From Prochilodus magdalenae (lineage: Eukaryota; Chordata; Actinopteri; Characiformes; Prochilodontidae): a stretch of DNA of 64,000 nucleotides. Made by a program: the position numbers and the translations under genes. The stretch spans positions 1,503,077 to 1,567,076 of the forward strand of contig JAMWET010003062.1 of the NCBI GenBank assembly GCA_024036415.1. Reading direction: 5' to 3'. The notes beneath the pieces are model-generated. The model ran no database searches, was not told where the DNA came from, and saw only the letters and a program-made list of their open reading frames with translations. Below are positions 1 through 9,065 of this stretch, one piece after another. Numbering within the stretch: position 1 is the first letter of the stretch; each line of letters opens with the position of its first letter.

Positions 1-427
1 ACTCATTTGAGTTCTGGATTGAGTAACACTTTTGAAACTGCTGGGTTTTGATACTGCCAAAAAACTGTGGAGTCATTTAGTGTCATTTCAGTGAAGGAAA
101 ATGTTAATGTGCTGTTAAAGTGTGTTACTTAAAAAAACCTAATCTGAAGACTACCTTTATCAGGAATTCATTATGTTTGCTTGAGCAGTGAATATATTTT
201 ACGAGTTTTAAAGTTGCCAGTTATCTGTTTAAAATTAAGTTTGTGTTGACTAATTGCTGATGACTGAATAAATAAAAGTAGAGAAGAAGAAAATGCAATG
301 CAGAAAGCTTTTAAAATCCCAAAACTCCACAGGTTGGTAGATATGTTCCGCTTCCAACAAGTCCTGGATTGCTTTGCTGACCTTCTAAACAGGATTATTG
401 AGCGTTATGTCCCTTCTCCAACAGCTC
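1..427. other. Unannotated AT-rich DNA
   Basis: I see no gene, RNA or repeat here. The sequence is AT-rich and non-repetitive by eye. It leads into the transposon end that begins near 428. Confidence 0.4.
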
Positions 428-650
428 AGGTCTTTTTATTTTAAGTGTGGTCATGTGTATGCATACATTCACCTTGACTTTTATTCCATTACAGACAGTA
501 TAAACCCAAGATCTTTCATCTTTGGTCTGGTCAGCTTCATTTTGTTTGCCAATATATATCCATTCCTGCATTTTAGATCTACAACACATTCCAAAAACGT
601 TGGCACTTGAGGCAGTTTAAAGCCAGTAATGAACTACATACCTAAACTAG
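428..650 (+). mobile_element. 5' terminal inverted repeat of a decayed Tc1/mariner-type element
   Basis: This segment is the inverted counterpart of the terminal part of the element at 1345-2170. The reverse complement of 541-605 reads CCAACGTTTTTGGAATGTG and continues with a stretch close to 2044-2095. The reverse complement of 470-500 matches the stretch around 2110-2140 (AATAAA-GTCAA-GT-AATGTA). The motif ACATTCCAAAAACGTTGG is one I recall from an abundant fish mariner-type family. It lies upstream of the element body in the expected inverted orientation, so I read it as the left end of the same copy, now separated from the body by the R1 insertion at about 655-1343. It has no coding content. 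Confidence 0.6.
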
Positions 651-654
651 AAAA

Positions 655-1343
655 GTGCGGGATGATTGTGGAGCTTGCTAAGAGAGGAACGAGGGATGAA
701 TAAATGTCACATAGAGGATTGCAGATCCCTGTAGCTTTAGGTTTAGAGTTTGGGGACCTGCCCTTAGTGAGTATGCAAAGTTTTGTGGCTCTTGGGCCAA
801 GTAAATGTTAGGTTTTGGCTAGGGGTGAAAAGGACTCTATAGGAGGAACTAGGGATGAGTAAAGGACACATAGAGGAGTGCGGGTCAGTATGACTGTGGA
901 TTAGTGTTTGCATATGTGCCCTTAGTAAGTTAGTAAGTTTATGAAGTTTGGTGGGTCTCGGGCGGAGGAAACAACCACTTTGGGTGGGTTTCAAAAATTG
1001 GACTCTACGTGAGGAAAGGGGGATGCTAAAAGAAAGACAAATGGACACTGAATTGTGCCCTGAGCTAGTGTATTGCAAATGGTGTCTGTAGTTCGAGCGG
1101 GGGTAGGTTAGATAGGCACTCATTTCTCTGTCCTATTCTTTCTCTATGGGAAAAATTCCTGAAAAATTCGGTCCTAAGGAAACTGAGCATCCAATCAAAA
1201 AGCTGTATACAAGCTCACATCACACAATCAGACTGGACAATCTGGAGTAGGAACAGAGTCGATCTCTCGAAAACTGTGAGTAACGTGCCAATGAAACGGC
1301 AGAAAAATAATAATAAGAAGAAGCAGCAATGCGCAACCATAAT
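655..1343 (-). repeat. R1 dispersed element, minus-strand copy with internal ~160-bp tandem units
   Basis: Read on the minus strand, this segment aligns from end to end with 42062-42855 on the plus strand. Shared landmarks in order are TTATGGTTGCGCATTGC, a CTTGTATACAGCTTTT block, CTATCTAACCTAC followed by CCGCTCGA, and then repeated units. Each unit begins near a CCTC-C-TAGAGTC motif, runs through a block ending ACTCACTAAGGG, and ends CACTCCTCTAT followed by ATTCATCCCT. Unit borders fall near 1014, 846 and 684, which gives spacings of about 162-168 bp. There is no open reading frame of note. The family is not one I can name. It could be a non-autonomous DNA transposon or Helitron-type element that carries satellite-like units. 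Confidence 0.75.
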
Positions 1344-1344
1344 A

Positions 1345-2170
1345 TGATTTCAAACAGGGGATGTCCAACAGGTGGTTCTAATCATGGCTTGGTACAAAAG
1401 CAGTATTCATAAAAAGCTGAGTCTTTAAGGAGCACAGATTGCCAGAGGCTCTCCAGTAAACAAATCATTTTAGAGTGTGAAGTGGGTAGCTCGATGAACA
1501 TGTGTAATCTCTGATTTTCAGATGGCACCTCACCACAAACCATCATTCAGTAATACTTTATAAGGGACTACCTGGGCAGACTTTTGTCAAGCACGCACCC
1601 TTAAGCACAGGTTGCTTAAACTTCGCTGTGTAAAACAGAAGCCTTATATTAACCATGTCCAAAAGTAGCGTTGACTTCTGTGGGCATGGAGGCATCTGGA
1701 ATCGACCATCATACAATAGATAAAGGAGGTATTTTTCAACAAGGCATTACAAAACCACATAACATACTACCCACATTGCAAAGACATGGCTACGGAAGAA
1801 TCGGTCCTTGACTGACCTGCCTGGAGTCCTGATAGAGAATTTGTGAGAATTTTGAAACAAAAAATGCACCATTGACAATCCTGTATCGTTGCACAACTTA
1901 AGACATTTGGAAGACAGATTGCAGGAAGAAAGGGGCAAAGTGACATTTGGAAATTAATCGCCTGGTGTGCTCGGTGCCAAAACGTCTTTTTAGCGTTGTG
2001 AGAAGGAATGGCAACACTACAGAGCAGTAAATGCTTTACCATTCCAACGTTTTTTGGAATATAGCAGACCTGAAATGCAGCAACGGACATAGACCTGCCA
2101 TATTTGTAGTGAAATAAAGGTCAAAGTAAATGTAAGGAGCATTTTGTTTTGGGTTTTGGGTTATTTGTTT
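1345..2170 (+). pseudogene. Decayed Tc1/mariner-superfamily transposase and 3' end
   Basis: This is a broken cut-and-paste transposase of the IS630/Tc1/mariner superfamily. The DNA resembles, from memory, a very common fish element. Recognisable blocks are the GATTTCAAACAGG 5' leader at about 1347, the TTAACCATGTCCA block at about 1651, the GACATGGCTACGGAAGAA block at about 1781, the stretch corresponding to the SPDL-PIEN region with its catalytic acid near 1830, and the AAAACGTCTTTTT block near 1979. Stops and indels break every frame, and much of the middle, including the first catalytic region, is deleted. The 3' end (2044-2140) is inverted relative to 428-605. It cannot make a working transposase. 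Confidence 0.65.
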
Positions 2171-2836
2171 GGTGGTATATATGCACTGTATACTGTATAT
2201 ACACATATTTAAAATAAAGTAGCATATGCGGTTGCATACTAAAGCACAATACAGTATATGAATTCTATTTTTCATTTGGACTCATACATAGACTGAAAAG
2301 AAGGACTTAAAGAATGAGAGAGAAAACATCTGCCTATTGTACAAGATGGTGCTCATGAGGTGTGGATTAATTGAGGGTCTTTTTAAATCTAAATTCTGAA
2401 TTGCTGATCTTTTTTTGTGGTTCATAATGACTGCATGCTGCTAACCTGATAATCATCTGTGTGTGTGCACAGGGTCGAGTCACCTAGCCTGTCTCCACAT
2501 TCCACAGCCATAATTACTCACAATTGGCAGGGCCACTGGATGCTCTAGGTAATAATGTAGTCCTTATCTCAGTAATATCTTGATGCTTGTCCAATAAATT
2601 TCAGTATGACGAGGGGAAAATGTACATAAAGCTGTATTTTAGAAATTGCTGCAGCTAGCAATCTTTTTTTACAAAGTGTTTCATTGACTATACGACACTC
2701 ACTAAAACTTGCTATAGTTTTTACATTACCTTGCAATAGCATTTACAGGTCTGTTCATAAGTCCAGTCCTGGGTTGACATCATACATTAACACCGTTCAT
2801 TTGTTTAAACCTTAAAGTTTGAACCAATATATGTTA
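2171..2836. other. Unannotated DNA
   Basis: AT-rich intergenic sequence with short homopolymers. I recognised no gene, RNA or repeat family. Confidence 0.4.
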
Positions 2837-2837
2837 C

Positions 2838-3094
2838 ATATCGTCAATGTCTAAAGAAAAACAGGTATCTCCAAAATGGCAACTTTACAGGAGAGGCCAA
2901 AACCTCATTTAATTTGAATGGAAGTCAATGGAACCAGACATCTTTCCAAGCTGTTTTGGGCCATTTCTGTCAGTCTATTCTTCATGAAATCTCTACACAG
3001 TGTAAACAGCAGCTCATGTGATCAAATGAGACATATAAGTAAAAATCAACAAAAATGGAGATACATGTTTTTACTTGGACAGCGACGATATATT
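2838..3094 (+). mobile_element. MITE family B, copy 1
   Basis: A short non-coding element of about 250 bp that has a second copy in the same orientation at 26769-27012. Both share AAAGAAAAACA-GTATCTCCAAA at the left, TTTTGGGCCATTTCTGT in the middle, and AATCAACAAAAAT followed by a GGACAGC motif at the right. The ends form an imperfect terminal inverted repeat (left ATATCGTCAATGTC, right GGACAGCGACGATAT). This fits a miniature inverted-repeat transposable element. The superfamily is not assigned. Confidence 0.65.
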
Positions 3095-3244
3095 AAAGCT
3101 GTTGACATATCATTAATGCAATGACTATTCTTCATTCCAAGGCGAATGTTTTGTTTAATATAAACCGAGTTGTATATCAAAAGTATTACTAAATAGCTGT
3201 GATATTTCAAATTATTTTAGAACCTTCAGAACCTTTAGTGCTAT

Positions 3245-3478
3245 CAGGACAGGACACTGTTGGTAGGATGATTTTGGTTGGTGGACTATTCCAGTCCAGC
3301 AGTGACACTGAGGTGTTTAAAGACTTCAGCGGCACTACTGCCTCTGATCCACTCACACCTGCACCGCGTCAGTGTCACTGCAGTGCTGAGACTCAGATGG
3401 ACTACAGTGTGTAAATGAAATCTAGGTTGAGCTGGTCAAATGAAAAGTGGGTGTAGGTGTAGAGTTGTACCTAATGTA
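3245..3478 (+). repeat. Fold-back repeat family A, copy 1 (partial)
   Basis: This is a deleted copy of a dispersed fish repeat also present at 31485-32125 and 49478-50118. Shared motifs are GGACACTGTTGG, TTTTGGTTGGTGGACTATTC, CACTGAGGTGTTTAAA, TCTGATCCACTCACAC and GTCACTGCAGTGCTGAG. The left half, which holds the inverted partner arm, is missing here, and so is part of the right half. The sequence is non-coding. Confidence 0.65.
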
Positions 3479-3689
3479 GGGTCTTTTGGGTGTAGATATC
3501 CATATATGCCTAAGTATAGCTCTTTAGGTCCATTTTAGCTCTTTCTCATTCTTATTCTTCATTCTTTATTATTTTGATCTTGATCGTATTTGATCCTATC
3601 TTTTTCTTAGTTGATATTTGTTACAAGTGTGTGCTTGTTCTTAACGTAACGTAAAGTAATATTCAGGTGTCCCTAAAGGCCTTAAATAT

Positions 3690-3773
3690 ATGGATCAGGT
3701 GTGCAGAATTTGAGTTGCAGCTAGACTCTGTAGGGTGGTAGGTCTTCAGGAGCAGGATTGAGCACCCCTGGGT
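3690..3773 (+). mobile_element. hAT-like MITE end fragment
   Basis: The segment ends in AGCAGGATTGAGCACCCCTG, the outer end typical of abundant fish hAT-type MITEs (terminal CAGGGGTG in reverse). It also contains GATCAGGTGTG, a common inner motif of the same group. Only one end is present. The assignment is from memory of the family. Confidence 0.45.
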
Positions 3774-4530
3774 TACACAGAGGAGAATACAGAGAGCCTA
3801 AGTGTCCTCAGACTACTAATGATGGCCACTGTTAATGCCAAAACGATACGAGATCCCACTCCTACATCCTGTATCTCCTTTCATCACAGTCTGGTTGATT
3901 CAACAGGCACATAGTTGTGTTAGTTGTTTTAGTTAATTATGTAAGTCTGGTTTTATAAGAGTACGCATCAAAGAGACCTTGATGGTCTTGTTGCCATTGC
4001 AGCTGCAGAAAGGAGAGCTTTAAACAGCCTTGTTTTGTTCTTGATTGGAGTTCAGGCATTAGCTGATGTCCTTGAGAGTTGTGTAAGACTACTTGGCGAG
4101 AAGGAGGAGAGGGTGAGAATGGGGAGGAGAAAAAAGAAAGCGAGGAGAGATAGAGGGAATCAAGGTGGGGATATATTAGGCCGCTAATCAATGAGAGGCG
4201 AGAGAAGCGAGGGGATTTTGCTATGATGGAGCTTGAGCAGTTCTAATTAAAAGAGTTGAGGGCCAAATAGCAGATGCATGCGAGGCGTTCATCTTAGCTG
4301 AGATTTTGCAGAGTAAGTGATGAGAGTGAACTGAAGAGCATAAGAGGGTGAGAGAGGGAAGGATAGAAAGCAAAAACAGATTGATTGTGGTGGAATCGGG
4401 CCCCCACAAATGCTTGCTTTTTTTTTCTCCAGTTCCTCGACCCCCATGTTTTGATATCTCTTTCTGCCCCTTACTTTAATCCTTCTGTTTTCGCACTGTT
4501 TGCTATCGTAGCCTTCTGGCACCGTGTGTC
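3774..4530. other. Unannotated DNA with a purine-rich block
   Basis: No gene was recognised. A purine-rich stretch lies at about 4085-4165. The minus-strand open frame from 4289 to 4858 has no recognisable domain and is treated as chance. Confidence 0.35.
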
Positions 4531-4539
4531 GTGCTTCTA

Positions 4540-4965
4540 AACTATCGTTGCTTTCCGAGATGCGTTTCTTGCTGCCGTCTATGACAAGCTGAGAAATGAC
4601 ACATTCAAACACCAACGGCTTTGATTGACACATGTTGTTCCCATGGTGACATAGACAATGGCCTTTCAGGGGCAAACATGGCAAAGCGGAAAATGATAAA
4701 ACCTGAGAGACACCCCGCTCTCTTCTCTCTGCAAATCTGCATTCGTGTTGCGTAGTGTTATTAGATTGGTGTAGGAATGCTTCGCAGAGAGTGAGTTGCT
4801 GTGGCATGTCCTTTGAGGCTTGTCGTTTCTTCTCTGCTCCGTCGTGCGACGGAGGCATTTATCATGATCATCTGTATTTGATCAGCGTTTAATCAGGCCT
4901 GACATTTTGGAAATGCTGCGTCACTGTTGCGTTGCAGAAAGATGAGATATTGAGGTGCTTGTGAA
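4540..4965. other. Candidate conserved non-coding element
   Basis: A non-repetitive block with balanced composition that differs from its flanks. It contains several short sites resembling transcription-factor targets (for example TTTGATTGACA, GTTCCCATGGTGAC, TCATGATCATC and GATCAGCGTTTAATCA). Such blocks are typical of deeply conserved enhancers in fish gene deserts, but conservation cannot be seen from one genome. Confidence 0.25.
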
Positions 4966-5660
4966 TGCTTGAAAAGAGCCAAAAATCAAACATGAGGCCC
5001 GCTCTCCGCAGCACTGATCAGACGGTAAAGATAACACTTCTTACCCTGTCCTGCTGCACGCTCCAGTGCCTCTTCAGCCCCATCAGCAGAAAGTTCTTAC
5101 AGTGCTTATTTGTGTGTACTTGGGGAAAAAAACTAAAAACAGAAAGCTTTCCTACAATGACAGCAGGGGCGGGAAAGGTTCTGACTTTGTAAAGTGATTT
5201 CATTTTGGTTGCTCAGAAGGTTACAAGGTCACAATGAAAGTTGGTGTTTCAGAGCAGGATTAGGATTATGCCTATGTATGCACAGGGGTGGATCGGCAAT
5301 AATGCTGCATTCAGTTATGCTTGCTTTGGGAAAATGCCATTCCATGCTCCATGATGGTATGTGGCGGATGGTAGCATGAAGCCATGCAAACACTAGTATG
5401 ATGACCATGGTGTATCTGAAAATGGATGGCTATTGGAGCAGAGCTTTAGCTGTGTAGATGTTTTATCAAAGGGGGAAATGGCCCAAGAGACTTTTGGCAT
5501 CCATGGCTCTCCAGAAATCAGCATCTCTTTTGTTCCATCATTTTTTGTTCCACTCTGCTCTGAAGTGAATGAAGTGTTTGTTGAACACACCTCATGTTCA
5601 ATCTGCTGCCTGTTCACCTAATGGAAAGTCAAAGTGCTGCAACAGGGTCCGCCAAGCCTG
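4966..5660. other. Unannotated DNA
   Basis: I recognised no gene or repeat here. The short open frames near 5433-5621 on both strands have no known domain. Confidence 0.35.
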
Positions 5661-6014
5661 TCTCCAAGGGAATGACTGTCAGTACACCATGTGTTTGGAA
5701 CGTTAAGGCAGCCACAAAAGTCCACAATGGCTAATCGCAATTTCAGTCAGTGAGCTTTGTTTACAATGTGCACTGTAATCTCCAAGGGAATGACTGTCAG
5801 TACACCATGTGTTTGGAACGTTAAGGCAGCCACAAAAGTCCACAATGGCTAATCGCAATTTCAGTCAGTGAGCTTTGTTTACAATGTGCACTGTAATCTC
5901 CAAGGGAATGACTGTCAGTACACCATGTGTTTGGAACGTTAAGGCAGCCACAAAAGTCCACAATGGCTAATCGCAATTTCAGTCAGTGAGCTTTGTTTAC
6001 AATGTGCACTGTAA
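5661..6014 (+). repeat. Exact 118-bp tandem triplication
   Basis: Three head-to-tail units start at 5661, 5779 and 5897. Each begins TCTCCAAGGGAATGACTG and ends ATGTGCACTGTAA. By eye they are identical over the full 118 bp. The unit holds no coding frame of note. The lack of differences suggests a very recent duplication, active homogenisation, or an assembly artefact. Confidence 0.92.
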
Positions 6015-6092
6015 TCAAAAGTCCAGTCGATTACAGTGCACATTGTAAACAAAGCTCACTGACTGAAATTGCGATTAGCCATTGTGGACTTT
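5953..6092. repeat. Perfect 62-bp inverted repeat (hairpin) at the end of the triplication
   Basis: The last 62 bp of the third unit (5953-6014) is followed by a 16-base spacer (6015-6030) and its exact reverse complement (6031-6092). As single-stranded DNA or RNA this would form a perfect 62-bp stem with a 16-nt loop. The inverted copy stops partway into the 118-bp unit, at AAAGTCC of the direct strand. Confidence 0.92.
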
Positions 6093-7240
6093 AGCATGTA
6101 GGCTAAAATGACTCAGGTATGAGGTAGTGATCCCTGTAAGGTAATCTCAGTCAAGTCATTTAGCTAGGTGTCTAAATACAAATACCGTCCAAACCAGCGC
6201 AGCAGTGATTGATGATCTGCTTTGTGGTCTTTGTCTTGTTGGAAAGCTTTGACATATGTTTGGCCCAGTCTACCTGATAATCTGGCTGATTTTGAGGCTG
6301 ATTTGCCTCTCCTGACAAGCGCAAAAGGTCTCCATATATCAGGCTAATCTTAAACAATGATTTCCCTAGTGGTGCTATGGTTTGAGGTGTCTGTAATCCA
6401 GTCTCCACAGCCAGTTTTGTCAGTCAGAAATGATTGTCGGTTGTAAATATTTAAGATGTTCAGTGTTTACGATTCAGTATCCTGCAGTGTGGGGTGGACA
6501 GTGATTCTCTGGTGTGAAACATGATGTAAACATCATGGCTGAAAGACTGTAAACCAAGAACCTGATCAGAAAAAAAAGAATTGCTGGGCTGAATAGAACT
6601 TGTCAGTGCACACGGAAGAAGTAAATATGGCAGCTCAATCGATGTACGTGTTTCCCTCAAGCTTGTGCTGCAGTATGTATACGCCCTGTTGACCCCTTCT
6701 TTACAGCAGTGGCTTCATCCACATATTTTTCCTCCGCTTCAGCTTTCCTTGCAGAATAACAATAGCTTTGCTGTCATCCGCCATGTTTATTTACATCTTC
6801 ATGTACATAATCTGAACATGTGTGCTGTTTAAGTTGCACCAACACTAGTAAGTCCAGTTCACTGAACCATGAGTCGAGTTTAAAATATGATAGCAGTCTA
6901 GCCAGTTATTAGATATTAATTGAAAGCTACATAAACACTGGGCTGCTGTGAGGAGAGGTTGGGAAATTCTGGACACACAAACATGCATGAAACCGCTGTT
7001 TATTATTTCAATATTTTATTATTTATTCATACAGTATATTAGTGTTTTCCTCAGCGAATACACACTTACTAAAGTGTGCTGCCGTACTAAATAGCTTTTG
7101 ATTGCTTTTCTCCCATGTGAATTTTGCAGTAGCCTGTATGACCCCATGTCCAAACAGGAACCTGTGTGATAGTGGTGTAAATGTGTGAAGAGCCTCATAC
7201 TGTGAATTTGATTTACAGAAGGTGTGATAAAACACATGGT
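6093..7240. other. Unannotated DNA
   Basis: No gene, RNA or named repeat was recognised. AT-rich runs occur near 7000-7030. Confidence 0.35.
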
Positions 7241-7510
7241 CTCTCGTTCTCTCTCTCTCCCGCTCTCTTTCTCTCTTTCGTTTTTCTTTATTTATTTATT
7301 TATCTCTGTCTCACTTTGTTTTGCTACCTCTCTCTTATTTTTCTTTTATTCCTTTCTCACTCAATTTCTTTTTCTGTCTTTTTTCTGTCTCTCTTTATTT
7401 TCTTTCTTTCTTTTTTCTTTCTTTCTTTCTTTCTCACTCTCACACTCACTCTCTCTCTCTCTCTCCCCCCTCTCCTTCTCTCTCTCTCTCTCTCTCTCCC
7501 TCCTCTCCTT
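7241..7510 (+). repeat. Polypyrimidine (CT-rich) tract
   Basis: About 270 bp composed almost only of C and T on the plus strand, including (TTTA), (TTTC) and (CT) runs. All the open frames over it are low-complexity Ser/Leu/Phe frames and are not genes. Confidence 0.9.
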
Positions 7511-8889
7511 GTTGGACATCTGCTTTTTTAAAGCATCCCAAATAAAACAAATAGCATGATTTGCTAATGAATAGCCTGCAGGAATATGGCAATTGCAATC
7601 TAAATTTGTTCGTTTGTGCTGCTGGGCACATAGACTTCACACTTTGTGTGAGTGAAATTTGTTGCAGGACTGTTTAGCAGTTAAGCTGTAACATGTTGTT
7701 TCGCCTTACAAATGTAATATGAAGATTAACATAATTTGCAGCAGCTAAGAATTCACCATTAGTGTGAAAAACAAAACCAATAATAACATTATTTCTTTTC
7801 CACATCAACCATCTCTTACACACCTTCTCCCTGTCCTGCTAACAGAGCAGCAGGTTATCTATACATATGTATCTGCTGGAAGCCCAACTCTCGCCCTTGG
7901 CCAGCCTCACCGCTTGCTCAAAGCGTCCCTGGAGAAAAGCAGTCAATGCCACCAAGCTGCCATGCATGTCCACCGAAAGGTTTTCGAGGCCAGCCACCAT
8001 CCAGGTGTCCTTGCTGCTCTCTCTTTCACCATCGTCCAGCTGGGCTCTGCTGCTGAGCCCTTTTTTACTTTTTGGGTGAGGTTGTCCTACAGTAGGTGAA
8101 AGCGAGGATCATTCAGTGAAGGGGTCATTTCTGCATGATGTTGGCACAGACTGTACTCCATAACAAAACAGTAATGACAAGGTACTGCAGTACCTGAAAT
8201 GTTGAAATGGACACAAGGGAAAGAAATAAGCATTTAAAGGTTGTAGGGGAGCCAAGAGGCAGATCAAAGCATCACCTTAATCCTGAAACAGTTTAAGGGT
8301 TTGCTCGCTTAGAATGAGAATGCCATATATGTCAATTTGGAAGCAGATCGACTCAGTTTGCTATGTTTGCCTGTGGCGACTGCCTGTGGTCCCATCGCTG
8401 GGGCCTTAAAAGGTCCTGTCCCTGTCTGTTCCAGGACCTGGTGCTGGACCTAGACTGGCCATTCCTGCAGGAAAAGGTCACCAGAATGTGAAGCGTATGT
8501 GTGTCAGTGCTGTTTAATTCACACGTCTTTCTCTGCCTGTGCTGAAATACCTCTAGGTCTGTACACATCTATCTATGTATCTATGTCCTCTTAGTTTAGA
8601 GCAACAGGCTGCCCAGGGCATCCCTGTCCCTTTATACACATGGGTCCACACACCCTGCAGCAAGCCTGGAGACGGCACTGAGAGAGCTACTGATCACTGC
8701 CCTGTGTATGTATGAGAGAGAGAGTGAATGAATCCTGCCAGTCTGCCTTCATTCTGCTGAAGGACCTTGAATAAACACTGCCCATGTTTTTTTCAGGGGT
8801 TTCCTGTAGTGCTCTTTGACATGACAAAGTTGTCAGGTAGCCTCTAATTATAATTATATATTATCAACTAATTATACAAACAAAATTCA
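7511..8889. other. Unannotated DNA
   Basis: No supported gene. A 111-codon open frame at 7764-8099 (plus) has no domain I recognise and no splice or CpG support. A short GA run sits near 8715-8731. Confidence 0.35.
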
Positions 8890-9065
8890 CTGTTTTGTAA
8901 GGTGTTCCACAGGGTTTAATACTGGGCCCCCTCCTATTTTCCTTCATGCTACCATTATATCAAGGACCATAGGGTCAACGTGCTGCATAGGTGATCCAGA
9001 GCTTTACATCGGCCCGCTGGGAAATCTTGCAGTACAGATTAAACCTTGGTGGTATTCAGGATCCT
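8890..9065 (+). pseudogene. LINE reverse-transcriptase relic
   Basis: The plus strand at about 8900-8958 encodes a stretch reading GVPQGLILGPLLFSLHAT. This matches the conserved GVPQGSVLGPLLF motif upstream of the reverse-transcriptase active site in L2-like and related non-LTR retrotransposons. Further on, around 8983-9020, a block reading like CIGDPELYIG occupies the place of the CYADDTQLYI catalytic motif, but its active-site aspartates are altered and the frame is broken in between. This is a small dead fragment with no intact ORF. Confidence 0.65.

Noticed and set aside
4289..4858. 189-codon open frame on the minus strand
   Set aside because: No domain or motif is recognisable, the composition is that of the surrounding DNA, and no promoter or splice context is visible. 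Treated as a chance frame overlapping a candidate non-coding element.
5661..6014. Regular direct repeats that might suggest a CRISPR-like array
   Set aside because: The 118-bp units are contiguous with no spacers, and the genome is eukaryotic.
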